Both the position numbers and the translations under genes were made by a program. DNA of 64,000 nt from NCBI RefSeq assembly GCF_000166415.1, contig NC_014654.1, positions 1,798,001 through 1,862,000 of the forward strand, written 5' to 3'. This DNA comes from Halanaerobium hydrogeniformans (GTDB lineage: Bacteria; Bacillota; Halanaerobiia; Halanaerobiales; Halanaerobiaceae). Positions 7,317-15,477 of this stretch are shown one piece after another; position 1 is the stretch's first letter, and every line of letters starts with the position of its first letter. The notes beneath the pieces were generated by a model. The model was given only the letters and a program-made list of their open reading frames with translations, was not told the origin of the DNA and ran no database searches.

Positions 7317-9026
7317 TTATTTTTGAATGCTTTTTAAATAATCTTTAACCTCATCAACAGATTTAAGCTCTAATACTTTTTCTGCTTTTTGAGCTGCTTC
7401 ACTGATCGTCCACTGTGAAAGCAGTTCTTTGATCTTTAAAATAGACACAGCACTCATACTGAACTCATCCAGTCCTGCTCCCAGCAAAAATGGTAAGAGC
7501 AGTTCATTACCGGCTGCTTCTCCACACATTCCTACCCAGATATTTTCCTGGTGGGCACTCTCAATCGTCTTTTTTACCATCCTTAATACTGCTGGATGAT
7601 AAGGATTGTGCATCTGAGCAATCTTCTCATTCATCCTATCTACTGCCACTGTATACTGGATTAAATCGTTTGTTCCTATACTGAAAAAATCAACCTCTTT
7701 AGCCAGCTGATCTGCTGTCATCACTGCTGCTGGTATTTCTATCATCATCCCGATTTCTAGATCTTTATTATAATCTTTGTCTTCACTTTCTAACTCTGCT
7801 TTGACTTCTGCCACCTTTGCTTTGGCTGCTAATAGCTCATCCATTGTCGCTATCATCGGAAACATTATCTTTAGATTACCAAAGGCACTTGCCCTTAATA
7901 GTGCTCTGAGCTGTGGCTTAAAGATATCATCTCTTTCTAAACAAATTCTGATCGCTCTGTAACCTAAAAATGGGTTCATCTCTTTTGGAAAATCTAAATA
8001 TGGTAAATCCTTGTCTCCCCCAACATCTAATGTTCTGATTACTACTGGCCTATCACCCATTGTTTCTGCTGCTTTTTTATAAACCTCAAATTGTTCTTCT
8101 TCTGTTGGTAATTCACTGCGATCCATATATAAGAATTCGGTGCGGAAAAGGCCTACTCCTTCTCCCCCTTTTTCTAAAATGGGCGCTATATCATTTAAAT
8201 TACCCATATTACCTACTACTTCTATATCTACCCCATCTTTGGTCTGGGCTTTTTTGTCCTTATAAAATTCTAAACGCTTCTGCTCTGTTTTATATTCTTC
8301 AAGCTTGGCTTGATACTCTTCTTTTGTTGCCTTATCAGGTGAAAAATACACCTTACCACTGCTGCCATCTACTATTACTTCCTCATCATTTTCGGCGGCT
8401 GTTAAAAGCTCTTCACCTAAACCTACTACTGCTGGTATACCAAGCGTTCTTGCCATTATCGCAGTATGAGATGTTCTTGAGCCATCTTTGGTTAAAAAGG
8501 CCAGTACTTTTTCTGTATCAAGCTGAGCTGTGTCTGAAGGGGTTAAGTCCTCGGCTATTATTACTACCTCTTCTTCCATCTTTTCTGCTATATCTTCTAC
8601 CCCAAGCAGAATCTTAATTACCCTCATTCCTACATCTTTAATATCTGCTCCTCTTTCTTTTAAGTACTCGTCTTCCATTGCCGAAAACATCGCAGCATAC
8701 TCATCTACTACTTCTTTAACCGCTGCTGCTGCATTTAACTTTTCTTCTTTAATCTTATTTTCAAAAGCTGGAATAACTTCTGGATCATCTAAAATCATCA
8801 GATGGGCTCCGAATATTTCTGCTTTTTCTTTTCCCATCTTTTCAGCAGTACTCTCTTTTAACTCTTTAAGAGATTTTTTTGCTTTTTCAAGTGCACTGTG
8901 AAGTTTGGCTATTTCTTTTTCGACCGCTGAATCTGTTATGTTCTCATAATCAATTTCTACTTTTTTATCTTTTTTGATTAATACCTTACCAACTGCAATT
9001 CCTGGTGATGCTCCGATTCCCTGCAT
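7317..9026 (-). CDS. ptsI: PTS enzyme I (phosphoenolpyruvate-protein phosphotransferase)
   Basis: Enzyme I takes phosphate from phosphoenolpyruvate and passes it to HPr, driving PTS sugar uptake in the cytoplasm. The histidine phospho-domain contains GSRTSHTAIMAR with the active-site histidine (near residue 185). The C-terminal PEP-binding barrel has LFRTEFLYMDR, GNMGN and FFSIGTNDLIQY. The ATG at 9024-9026 (MQGIGASPG) is used because the upstream in-frame ATG sits inside the Shine-Dalgarno GAGGGGTG. This gives 569 aa, normal for the family. The gene starts 4 nt after the ptsH stop, so ptsHI are coupled. Confidence 0.96.
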   Translation of the reverse strand: MQGIGASPGIAVGKVLIKKDKKVEIDYENITDSAVEKEIAKLHSALEKAKKSLKELKESTAEKMGKEKAEIFGAHLMILDDPEVIPAFENKIKEEKLNAAAAVKEVVDEYAAMFSAMEDEYLKERGADIKDVGMRVIKILLGVEDIAEKMEEEVVIIAEDLTPSDTAQLDTEKVLAFLTKDGSRTSHTAIMARTLGIPAVVGLGEELLTAAENDEEVIVDGSSGKVYFSPDKATKEEYQAKLEEYKTEQKRLEFYKDKKAQTKDGVDIEVVGNMGNLNDIAPILEKGGEGVGLFRTEFLYMDRSELPTEEEQFEVYKKAAETMGDRPVVIRTLDVGGDKDLPYLDFPKEMNPFLGYRAIRICLERDDIFKPQLRALLRASAFGNLKIMFPMIATMDELLAAKAKVAEVKAELESEDKDYNKDLEIGMMIEIPAAVMTADQLAKEVDFFSIGTNDLIQYTVAVDRMNEKIAQMHNPYHPAVLRMVKKTIESAHQENIWVGMCGEAAGNELLLPFLLGAGLDEFSMSAVSILKIKELLSQWTISEAAQKAEKVLELKSVDEVKDYLKSIQK

Positions 9027-9030
9027 CAAA

Positions 9031-9309
9031 TCACCCCTCATCTTCTTTCAACATCTCAACTTCAACAAAATCAACCAATTCTTTTACTGCCTGCTCAGAG
9101 TCTTCACCCTCAGCTTTAATTGTAATTGTATTCCCTTTACCTGCTCCGAGACTCATAACACCCATGATACTTTTAGCATTAACTTCTTTACCTTCATGAA
9201 TAATGTTAATTTTAGATTCAAATTGACCAGCTTTTTGTACAAACTGAGCTGCCGGTCTAGCATGTAAACCGGTTCTATTTTTGATTTCTACAGATTTTTC
9301 AATTGACAA
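9031..9309 (-). CDS. ptsH: HPr phosphocarrier protein
   Basis: HPr relays phosphate between enzyme I and the sugar-specific EII proteins. The TGLHARPAA motif holds the phosphorylated histidine, and KSIMGVMSLG holds the regulatory serine targeted by HPr kinase in Firmicutes. The most upstream ATG touches the AGAAAGG ribosome-binding site with no spacing. The TTG three codons later (9307-9309) has 9-nt spacing and puts the histidine at 16 and the serine at 47, close to the usual 15 and 46. I therefore prefer the TTG start. The retained serine site suggests HPr kinase/CcpA-type control. Confidence 0.93.
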   Translation of the reverse strand: MSIEKSVEIKNRTGLHARPAAQFVQKAGQFESKINIIHEGKEVNAKSIMGVMSLGAGKGNTITIKAEGEDSEQAVKELVDFVEVEMLKEDEG

Positions 9310-9371
9310 TTCAATCATCCTTTCTAAAAATATTTTAATTGTTTCATCTATTTATATATCTTATCATAAAG

Positions 9372-9393
9372 AAAGGGATGATTTCATCCCTTT
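9372..9393. terminator. Hairpin between glpP and ptsH
   Basis: AAAGGGATGA and TCATCCCTTT make a 10-bp stem with a tiny loop, located 37 nt after the glpP stop and followed on the minus strand by TTTCTTT. It is a moderate terminator for glpP and could also work on the plus strand, where five T follow. Confidence 0.6.
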
Positions 9394-9429
9394 TTATAAA
9401 AAAATTAAATTAAATTTGTTTTATAATGA

Positions 9430-10005
9430 TTAATAATTCCAAAGTTCCTGTCTACTGGTAGAAATTGCAAAAACTCCTTTATCCACCAGATATTCTATTT
9501 CTTTTTTTTCTTCTACTAATCCTCCAGCAATAATTTGATAATTATTATTTTTATCCTGTTGAGATTTTTTTATAAAATGTGGAGCTGCAATAGCAGGTAA
9601 AATTTCAACCGCATCAACTGAACGATCTCCTAACATTTTTTTAGCACTTGTTAAAGAACCAGAATCTAAAAGAAATATTCTTTGAATTGTCATCAAACCA
9701 TTTTTATGAGCAATTTTTATTAAATAACTTTTAGTTGAAATAATTCCATCACATAAATTGTTTTCTGCTAAATACTCAATCCCCTTTTTGTCATGGGCAA
9801 TTCCTTTTAAAAGATCTATATTTATCATTAAGATTTTATCATTTTTATGGGCAAGCTCCATTGCTTCTTTTAAATCAAAAATAGATCCAGCAAGTAAAAA
9901 TATAATTACCGCCTCTTTTTTCCCCATTGCCTGTTCTAATAGCTTCATATCTCTTACTGCAGGAATTACCGGATATTTTTTAAAATAACTTGCTAAATGT
10001 CTCAA
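9430..10005 (-). CDS. glpP: Glycerol-3-phosphate responsive antiterminator GlpP
   Basis: GlpP is an RNA-binding regulator. With glycerol-3-phosphate it lets transcription pass leader terminators of glp genes and stabilises their mRNA, as known for Bacillus subtilis glpD and glpFK. The 191-aa protein shows the family pattern, with PVIPAVRDM near residue 12, a FLLAGSIFDL segment, INIDLLKGIAHD, and the C-terminal GGLVEEKKEI...GVFAISTSRQELW. The start is a TTG after GGGGGTG. It has its own promoter and lies just downstream of the glycerol-3-phosphate oxidation operon. That operon's leader contains a matching terminator, so the likely target is next door. Confidence 0.92.
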   Translation of the reverse strand: MRHLASYFKKYPVIPAVRDMKLLEQAMGKKEAVIIFLLAGSIFDLKEAMELAHKNDKILMINIDLLKGIAHDKKGIEYLAENNLCDGIISTKSYLIKIAHKNGLMTIQRIFLLDSGSLTSAKKMLGDRSVDAVEILPAIAAPHFIKKSQQDKNNNYQIIAGGLVEEKKEIEYLVDKGVFAISTSRQELWNY

Positions 10006-10040
10006 TTTTACACCCCCAATGTAATCTACTAATTTCCATT

Positions 10041-10069
10041 ACTATATATACTTTTATCTAGCATAGCAA
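10041..10069 (-). promoter_or_regulatory. Promoter of glpP
   Basis: On the minus strand TTGCTA (10064-10069) and TATAGT (10041-10046) have a 17-bp spacer, about 35 bp before the glpP start. This fits glpP being transcribed separately from the operon that ends at the terminator at 10124-10149. Confidence 0.65.
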
Positions 10070-10123
10070 ATTCCTTCTTTTTAATTAACATTTTAAGCAA
10101 AAAACATATTTTAAATTTAAAAA

Positions 10124-10149
10124 CCCCAGGAACTTTTAAGTCCCTGGGG
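10124..10149 (-). terminator. Terminator of the glycerol-3-phosphate operon
   Basis: The arms CCCCAGG and CCTGGGG continue into ACT/AGT pairing with a short loop, and TTTTT follows on the minus strand. It starts 10 nt after the stop of the DUF1667 gene and is a strong intrinsic terminator. Confidence 0.88.
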
Positions 10150-10158
10150 AAAACAAAC

Positions 10159-10530
10159 TTATAAATTTCTAGCTAAATTTCTTGTAGCAACTATGTCTGC
10201 TCCAGTGTCTAAGATGTTTTCGATTAAAACATCTCCCATTTTGATTGGAGCTTCAACTTCTAGGCTACCAATAATTGACATTGCATCATGTATAACTTCA
10301 AGCGGAATTGCTTTGGTTGTCTTAACTGGTACTAAAGGAAGGGAACCATTTTTTACAACAGCAGTGGTTGGTAAAATTCTTGTTGGTGCAACTACCTCTT
10401 CTTTAGCATAATCTTCTCCCTGAGGACAAGCATGTCCATCAATTGAGATGATCTCATTACCTTCAAATTCAACTGCTACCTCACAGCCTTTAGGGCAGGC
10501 AACACAGGTTAATTGTTTTTTCTCTATCAT
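10159..10530 (-). CDS. DUF1667 iron-sulfur protein of the glycerol-3-phosphate operon
   Basis: A 123-aa protein of the DUF1667 family. Its N-terminus holds C9-x2-C12-x3-C16-x18-C35, a spacing like the [4Fe-4S] motif of molybdopterin oxidoreductases, so it probably carries one cluster. The remainder includes PTRILPTTAVVKNG and PVKTTKAIPLEVI, conserved in this family. In many anaerobes it is encoded third after a GlpA-type dehydrogenase and a pyridine-nucleotide-disulfide-type flavoprotein, as here. An electron-transfer role between these subunits and an acceptor is the usual inference. The start follows directly after the preceding stop (TAAATG), suggesting translational coupling. Confidence 0.85.
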   Translation of the reverse strand: MIEKKQLTCVACPKGCEVAVEFEGNEIISIDGHACPQGEDYAKEEVVAPTRILPTTAVVKNGSLPLVPVKTTKAIPLEVIHDAMSIIGSLEVEAPIKMGDVLIENILDTGADIVATRNLARNL

Positions 10531-11811
10531 TTAATTTCCCTCCTTTTCTATAATATCTACTCTTATTTCTGATAAGTCATCTAGACCATCTAAGGTTTTT
10601 TGGGCTAAAGGAACACTTATCATTTCACCAGGTTTAGCAAATGGTTCTGAGAAAGAATATAGTTTTTTACCATCTGCATATAGGTTAATGTCCACAGCAG
10701 TTAATGGAGTTGAAACTCTCATATAAAGAGGAATTCTTTTTCTATCTTCTGACTCCAGCTCTATTTTTTGAGGTATAACATAGCTTACATTTTCCCCTGC
10801 TTTTACATCTACTTCAGCATCTGTTCTTTTGTAGTCACCTTTAATATACTTAGCTGCCCAATCTCCGGCAATCTCTGACTCCTGGGTTACCCAGTCTACA
10901 AGGTCATGTACATGTAATACATTACCACAGGCAAAAATACCTTCTATATTAGTTTCACGACCTTCATTAACAATCGGGCCACTAGTTCTATCATCAAGTA
11001 CTACATCAGCTTTTTTAGAAAGTTCGTTTTCAGGAATTAATCCAACAGATAATAGCAAAGTATCTGCCTTGATAATTTTTGCAGTCTCAGGAATAGGGTT
11101 AAGATTTTCATCAACCTCGGATATCTCAACTGCCTCTAATTTACCATTACCTATTATTTCTGTAACTGTGTGGTTCAGCATAAGGGGTATATCATAGTCC
11201 TCTAAACACTGAACTACATTTCTGGTTAATCCACCAGTATAAGGTAGAAGTTCACAAACAGCTTTTACATCTGCACCTTCTAATCTCATTCTTCTAGCCA
11301 TTATTAAACCAATGTCTCCTGAACCAAGTACAACTACTTCATCTCCAGGAACATATCCTTCTATATTTGTATACCTTTGAGCAGTACCTGCAGTAATAAC
11401 TCCAGCTGGTCTTGTACCTGGAATTCCAATTGCACCAGCTGTTCTTTCTCTACATCCCATAGCTAAAATTACTGCTTCAGCCTGGATTTCTGAAAATCCT
11501 TCATCTTTATTAACCGCATATACTTTTTTATCTTTGCATACATCTAAAACCATTGTATTTAACTTAACTTCAATATTTCTCTCAGCAACATCGTCAATAA
11601 AGCGCTGAGCATATTCAGGGCCAGTTAATTCTTCTTTAAAGTGATGAACACCAAAACCATTATGAATACATTGAGGAAGAATACCTCCCAATTCCATATC
11701 TCTTTCAATTACCATTATATCTTTTATACCTTTATCAAATGCTTCTTTGGCAGCTGCTAATCCGGCTGGTCCTCCACCTATTACTACAAGTTCTTTGTTT
11801 ATTTTATGCAT
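10531..11811 (-). CDS. FAD/NAD-dependent oxidoreductase partner of GlpA
   Basis: A 426-aa flavoprotein with two dinucleotide folds. The FAD-binding VIGGGPAGLAAAKEAFDKG is near residue 9, the second site VVLGSGDIGLIMARRM near 170, and EGIFACGNVLHVHDLVD near 305 is the C-terminal FAD motif. ELGGILPQCIHNGFG (about 41-55) is typical of the subfamily encoded with GlpA and DUF1667. It overlaps the end of glpA by 8 nt. The likely role is passing electrons from the glycerol-3-phosphate dehydrogenase toward NAD or a quinone/ferredoxin partner. The true acceptor cannot be read from sequence. GlpB is a functional analogue, but this is a different kind of flavoprotein. Confidence 0.85.
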   Translation of the reverse strand: MHKINKELVVIGGGPAGLAAAKEAFDKGIKDIMVIERDMELGGILPQCIHNGFGVHHFKEELTGPEYAQRFIDDVAERNIEVKLNTMVLDVCKDKKVYAVNKDEGFSEIQAEAVILAMGCRERTAGAIGIPGTRPAGVITAGTAQRYTNIEGYVPGDEVVVLGSGDIGLIMARRMRLEGADVKAVCELLPYTGGLTRNVVQCLEDYDIPLMLNHTVTEIIGNGKLEAVEISEVDENLNPIPETAKIIKADTLLLSVGLIPENELSKKADVVLDDRTSGPIVNEGRETNIEGIFACGNVLHVHDLVDWVTQESEIAGDWAAKYIKGDYKRTDAEVDVKAGENVSYVIPQKIELESEDRKRIPLYMRVSTPLTAVDINLYADGKKLYSFSEPFAKPGEMISVPLAQKTLDGLDDLSEIRVDIIEKEGN

Positions 11812-13279
11812 TAACGCTCACCTTGCTTTCAAGTAATTCTTTTATTTTATAATCAAGAATTTTTGAATTGTCTTCTTCCTGCTTAATCTCAGTTGGATCA
11901 AGTCCAAGTTCATCTGCTAATATTTCTACTACTTTTGGTCCACAGAAACCACCCTGACATCTTCCTGCTCCTGCTCTAGTTCTTCTTTTTACTGCATTAA
12001 CAGTTCTTGCACCTACAGGTCCATGAATTGCATCTACAATTTCTTTGTAGGATACTGTTTCACAGCGGCAAATGATCTGACCATAATCTTTATCTTCATT
12101 TACATATTCTGCTCTCTCTTCATTTGTCATTTCATAAAATCTTACTGGTTCTTCCCGTGTCTCAATAATATTATCTTTTTCAGAAAGTTTTAAGCCCTCT
12201 TCCTCTAATATCTCTGCTGTAAGATCTGCAATTGCTGGAGCAGATGATAGTCCCGGTGACTGAATACCTGCTACGTTAACGAATCCTTTAACATTTTCCG
12301 CTGCTTCAATAACAAAATCTTCACTCTGGTCAGCAGCTCTTAAACCTGCAAAAACACGAATTGTATCTCTTAAATCTAATTCAGGGAATAATTTCTTCGC
12401 ACCAGTATAAACTTCTTTTAACCCTTCTGGGGTAGTTGACAGATCTTCTTTACTGTCTACTGTTTCTGAAGTTGGTCCAATTAAAATATTATGTTCTACT
12501 GTAGGTGCTACTACTATCCCTTTACTAATTGGGGTAGGGATTGGGAAAACTACATGATTTAATTCATAATCTTTAGCATGATCATAAATATAGTATTCTC
12601 CCTTACGAGGAGTAATATCTACTTTCTCTACACCAGCCATTTTAGAAATTTCATCTGCATAAACTCCTGCAGCATTAATTACATAATCAGCTTCAAATTC
12701 ACCCTGGTTAGTTTTTACACCAACAACCCTATCATCTTCAATTATAATATCTTCTACTTTAGTTTCTAATTGAACTTCAGCACCATTTACTACAGCATTT
12801 TCAGCCATTGCAAGAGCAAACTCCCAAGGTGTTATAATACCTGCTGTAGGTGCCCAAAGCGCTGCAACTGCATTTTCAGCTATATTAGGCTCATTCTCAC
12901 GCAGCCACTCTTTATCAACTATTTTTAGCCCCTCTACGCCATTCTCTTTACCTTTTTCTAATAAATCATCTAATACACTTAAATCATCACCTTCTACTCC
13001 AACTACTAATGAACCAATTTCTTCAAAGGGTATATTTAAATCTTTAACAATTTCTTTTATTTGAATATTACCTTTATTATTTAACCTACCTTTAAGCTTT
13101 TTAGGATCTGCATTATATCCAGCATGGATTATTGCAGTATTAGCTTTAGTAGTACCTGTAGCAATATCAGCTTCTTTATCTAATAATAAAATATCTAGAT
13201 CATAACGTGCAATCCTCCAAGCAACTGCACATCCGGAAATACCTGCACCAATTATAATTACATCATATTTTTTTGACAA
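11804..13279 (-). CDS. glpA: Anaerobic glycerol-3-phosphate dehydrogenase (GlpA-type) with C-terminal BFD [2Fe-2S] domain
   Basis: This flavoprotein oxidises glycerol-3-phosphate to dihydroxyacetone phosphate. The 491-aa protein begins with a DAO-type FAD fold (VIIIGAGISGCAVAWRIARY) and ends with a BFD-like [2Fe-2S] domain. The latter is visible as CRC (C-x-C) at about residue 402 and CQGGFC (C-x4-C) about 37 residues later. The start is TTG with a strong GGAGGG 5 nt upstream. It heads a tightly packed operon with the flavoprotein and DUF1667 genes. No glpC gene is adjacent, so the E. coli GlpABC complex is not reproduced. Expression is probably controlled by the leader terminator at 13443-13502 and GlpP. 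Confidence 0.9.
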   Translation of the reverse strand: MSKKYDVIIIGAGISGCAVAWRIARYDLDILLLDKEADIATGTTKANTAIIHAGYNADPKKLKGRLNNKGNIQIKEIVKDLNIPFEEIGSLVVGVEGDDLSVLDDLLEKGKENGVEGLKIVDKEWLRENEPNIAENAVAALWAPTAGIITPWEFALAMAENAVVNGAEVQLETKVEDIIIEDDRVVGVKTNQGEFEADYVINAAGVYADEISKMAGVEKVDITPRKGEYYIYDHAKDYELNHVVFPIPTPISKGIVVAPTVEHNILIGPTSETVDSKEDLSTTPEGLKEVYTGAKKLFPELDLRDTIRVFAGLRAADQSEDFVIEAAENVKGFVNVAGIQSPGLSSAPAIADLTAEILEEEGLKLSEKDNIIETREEPVRFYEMTNEERAEYVNEDKDYGQIICRCETVSYKEIVDAIHGPVGARTVNAVKRRTRAGAGRCQGGFCGPKVVEILADELGLDPTEIKQEEDNSKILDYKIKELLESKVSVNA

Positions 13280-13442
13280 TTAGTTCCCTCCTAATTATTG
13301 TTAATTCCTTTTAACACGATTTAAAATGATTTTAAAGTTAAATAAATTTATTTGTTTTTTTTAGTTTATAAGATCCTCCTTTCATTAAAATTTAAGGTAG
13401 ATAGACTTTTCTTGACTCAAAAATAAATTTTAAAAACAAAAA

Positions 13443-13502
13443 AACCTTATTGAAATCAAGTGATTACCGTTGACATAGTAATCCCCAGGTTTCAATAAGG
13501 TT
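13443..13502 (-). terminator. Leader terminator (attenuator) upstream of glpA
   Basis: Perfect 13-bp arms (13490-13502 and 13443-13455) close a 34-nt loop holding a second small hairpin (GATTAC/GTAATC, 13462-13467 with 13478-13483). TTTTTTT follows on the minus strand. It lies between a strong promoter (13544-13572) and glpA, so transcripts would stop here unless antitermination occurs. It could also end the upstream dpp transcript. The sequence TAAGGTAGA at 13514-13522 (minus) can pair perfectly with TCTACCTTA at 13393-13401, enclosing the whole terminator. A GlpP-responsive switch is inferred from the neighbouring glpP gene. Confidence 0.82.
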
Positions 13503-13543
13503 ATCTTTTCGACTCTACCTTATAAAATATTTAATTTGAAATA

Positions 13544-13572
13544 AGTATACCATTGAATTTTAACTTTGTCAA
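13544..13572 (-). promoter_or_regulatory. Promoter of the glpA operon leader
   Basis: On the minus strand a perfect TTGACA (13567-13572) and TATACT (13544-13549) are spaced 17 bp apart, just after the dppC stop. Transcription would begin near 13537, run through the hairpin at 13443-13502, and reach glpA about 260 nt downstream. Confidence 0.85.
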
Positions 13573-13588
13573 ATACTTTACAAAATTT

Positions 13589-14431
13589 TTAATTTCTCAT
13601 TTTTGGATCCAGGGCATCTCTTAAGCCATCTCCAAGCAAATTAAAGCCAAGTACTGTTAACATAATTGCAATTCCAGGAAAAGTAGTAACATGATGAGCA
13701 GTTCTTATATAACCACGCCCTTGACTTAAAATAGCTCCCCATTCTGGTGTTGGAGCTTGAGCACCTAAGCCAAGAAATCCAAGTCCTGCTGCCCATAAAA
13801 TTGCAACACCTATTTGAAGTGAAGACTGAACAATAATTGGCGCAAGACAGTGTGGTAAAATATGCTTAAATATAATTACCGATTCTCTAACACCAATGGC
13901 CTTAGCAGCTTGAACGAATTCTTTGTTTTTTATAGATAATACCGATCCTCTAACAAGCCTAATATAGGTTGGTATAGAGACAATCCCTACTGCAATCATA
14001 GCATTTACAAGCCCAACCCCCATCACAGCAACAATAATTATTGCCAGCAGCATACCAGGGAATGCCATCATAATATCAACGAATCTTTGCGTGATAATAT
14101 CTATTTTACCGCCATAAAAACCTGATATAGCACCAACAGGAACACCAACAATCAAACCTATCGCAACAGATATAAATCCGATGGTCAAAGAAATTCTAGC
14201 CCCATAAATAAGACGGCTCAAAACATCTCTACCTAAATCATCAGTGCCTAATAAATATTCTCTAGATGGTCCCTGTAATGTATTAAAAAAGTCAGTTTGA
14301 TATGGATCATGAGGGGCAATATAGGGGGCAAATAAAGCTATAATAAATAAAGAAATTATGAATACTATTCCAATAATAGCTAACTTATTTCTTTTTAGTT
14401 GTCTTAAAGCTTTTTGATCTATTAAACGCAT
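13589..14431 (-). CDS. dppC: Peptide/nickel-type ABC transporter permease, DppC-like
   Basis: An inner-membrane permease of the oligopeptide/dipeptide ABC family, 280 aa. It starts with a membrane helix near residues 17-36 and contains the family's PYQTDFFNTLQGPSREYLLGTDDLGRDVLSRLIYG-type insertion (split here only for reference) followed by five more helices. The EAA-like loop VQAAKAIGVRESVIIFKHIL (about 173-192) contacts the ATPase. The C-terminus GFNLLGDGLRDALDPKMR is typical of DppC/GsiD. Shine-Dalgarno GAGGAGGGG. It is the last gene of a binding protein-permease-permease operon. No ATPase genes (dppD/dppF) follow, so ATPases must come from elsewhere. The exact substrate is unknown. Confidence 0.9.
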   Translation of the reverse strand: MRLIDQKALRQLKRNKLAIIGIVFIISLFIIALFAPYIAPHDPYQTDFFNTLQGPSREYLLGTDDLGRDVLSRLIYGARISLTIGFISVAIGLIVGVPVGAISGFYGGKIDIITQRFVDIMMAFPGMLLAIIIVAVMGVGLVNAMIAVGIVSIPTYIRLVRGSVLSIKNKEFVQAAKAIGVRESVIIFKHILPHCLAPIIVQSSLQIGVAILWAAGLGFLGLGAQAPTPEWGAILSQGRGYIRTAHHVTTFPGIAIMLTVLGFNLLGDGLRDALDPKMRN

Positions 14432-14443
14432 ATTTCCCCTCCT

Positions 14444-15364
14444 CTAACTATAACTAATTTGTGGATCTAAAAATGCATACAAAATATCTACAAATAAATT
14501 GATTATAACAAACATTAATGCTAAAAGTAAAACAGAACCCTGAACTACCGGATAATCTCTAGCAAGTATGGAATCAACCATCAAACGTCCAACTCCTGGC
14601 CAGGAAAAAACAGTTTCTGTTAAAACTGCTCCACCTAAAAGCATCCCAAATCTTAATCCCAGGATTGTTGTAATAGGAATTAATGCATTTCTTAAAGCAT
14701 GTTTAATTATAATAGCTTTTTCTTTTAATCCCTTCGCCCTTGCTGTAGTAATATAATCGTTTTTCAATACTTCCAGCATGCTTGACCTTGTCATCCTAGC
14801 AATTAAAGCTGTTGAATTAGCAGCAAGTGTAAGGGAAGGCAACACAAAATGAAGAGGTGTTCCCATTCCAGACGAAGGAAACCAGCCTAAATTAACCGAG
14901 AAAATAAGCATTAAAATCAATCCTAACCAGAATACAGGAGCTGCAACCCCAAATAATGAAAACATCATTACAACTTGATCATAAATTGAATAGGGTTTTA
15001 CCGATGAAATAACTCCAGCCGTTATCCCAACCAAACTAGCAATAAAAAGCGCAATTGCTGTTAAATATACCGTGTTTTTAAATCTAGGCCATATTTCTTG
15101 AGCAGCCGGCCGCCTGGTTCGAGTAGAAACACCTAAATCACCTTCAAATAATCTATTAACAAAAACTCCAAACTGAACATGGATTGGCTCATCTAAACCC
15201 AATTCCGCTCTTACCTGTGATATATATTGTGGAGTTGCGTGTACTCCTGCCATTGCTACAGCAGGATCACCTGGTAACAACCTTACTATCCCAAAAACAA
15301 TAATAGCAACTCCAATTAAAACAGGTATTAATAATAATAATCTTCTTAAAATATACGAAGACAT
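14444..15364 (-). CDS. dppB: Peptide/nickel-type ABC transporter permease, DppB-like
   Basis: The second inner-membrane permease of the transporter, 306 aa, with about six membrane segments. The first is near residues 9-27, followed by RLLPGDPAVAMAG, typical of DppB/GsiC. The cytoplasmic EAA motif is visible as YITTARAKGLKEKAIIIKHA (about 203-222). The C-terminus DILYAFLDPQISYS is also typical. It pairs with DppC to form the channel. It is separated from dppC by 12 nt and from the binding-protein gene by an intercistronic hairpin that probably lowers permease expression relative to the binding protein. Confidence 0.9.
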   Translation of the reverse strand: MSSYILRRLLLLIPVLIGVAIIVFGIVRLLPGDPAVAMAGVHATPQYISQVRAELGLDEPIHVQFGVFVNRLFEGDLGVSTRTRRPAAQEIWPRFKNTVYLTAIALFIASLVGITAGVISSVKPYSIYDQVVMMFSLFGVAAPVFWLGLILMLIFSVNLGWFPSSGMGTPLHFVLPSLTLAANSTALIARMTRSSMLEVLKNDYITTARAKGLKEKAIIIKHALRNALIPITTILGLRFGMLLGGAVLTETVFSWPGVGRLMVDSILARDYPVVQGSVLLLALMFVIINLFVDILYAFLDPQISYS

Positions 15365-15403
15365 ATTAATCCCTCCAAGTAAATAAATTTACATAAAATA
15401 AGA

Positions 15404-15427
15404 CCCTGCCTTTGCCTTGATGCAGGG
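15404..15427 (-). terminator. Intercistronic hairpin between dppA and dppB
   Basis: CCCTGC/GCAGGG arms with a 12-nt loop lie about 50 nt after the dppA stop, with only TCTTATTTTA after them on the minus strand. Such weak terminators or mRNA-stabilising stems after a binding-protein gene commonly keep binding protein in excess over permeases. Confidence 0.6.
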
Positions 15428-15477
15428 CCCATTTAATTTTAATGATTAAACTAAATAAAGTCTAATTTCAGCCAATT

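Noticed and set aside
7490-8901. Several plus-strand open frames opposite ptsI, up to 185 codons
   Set aside because: They are antisense shadows of ptsI, leucine/serine-rich and without ribosome-binding sites or recognisable motifs.
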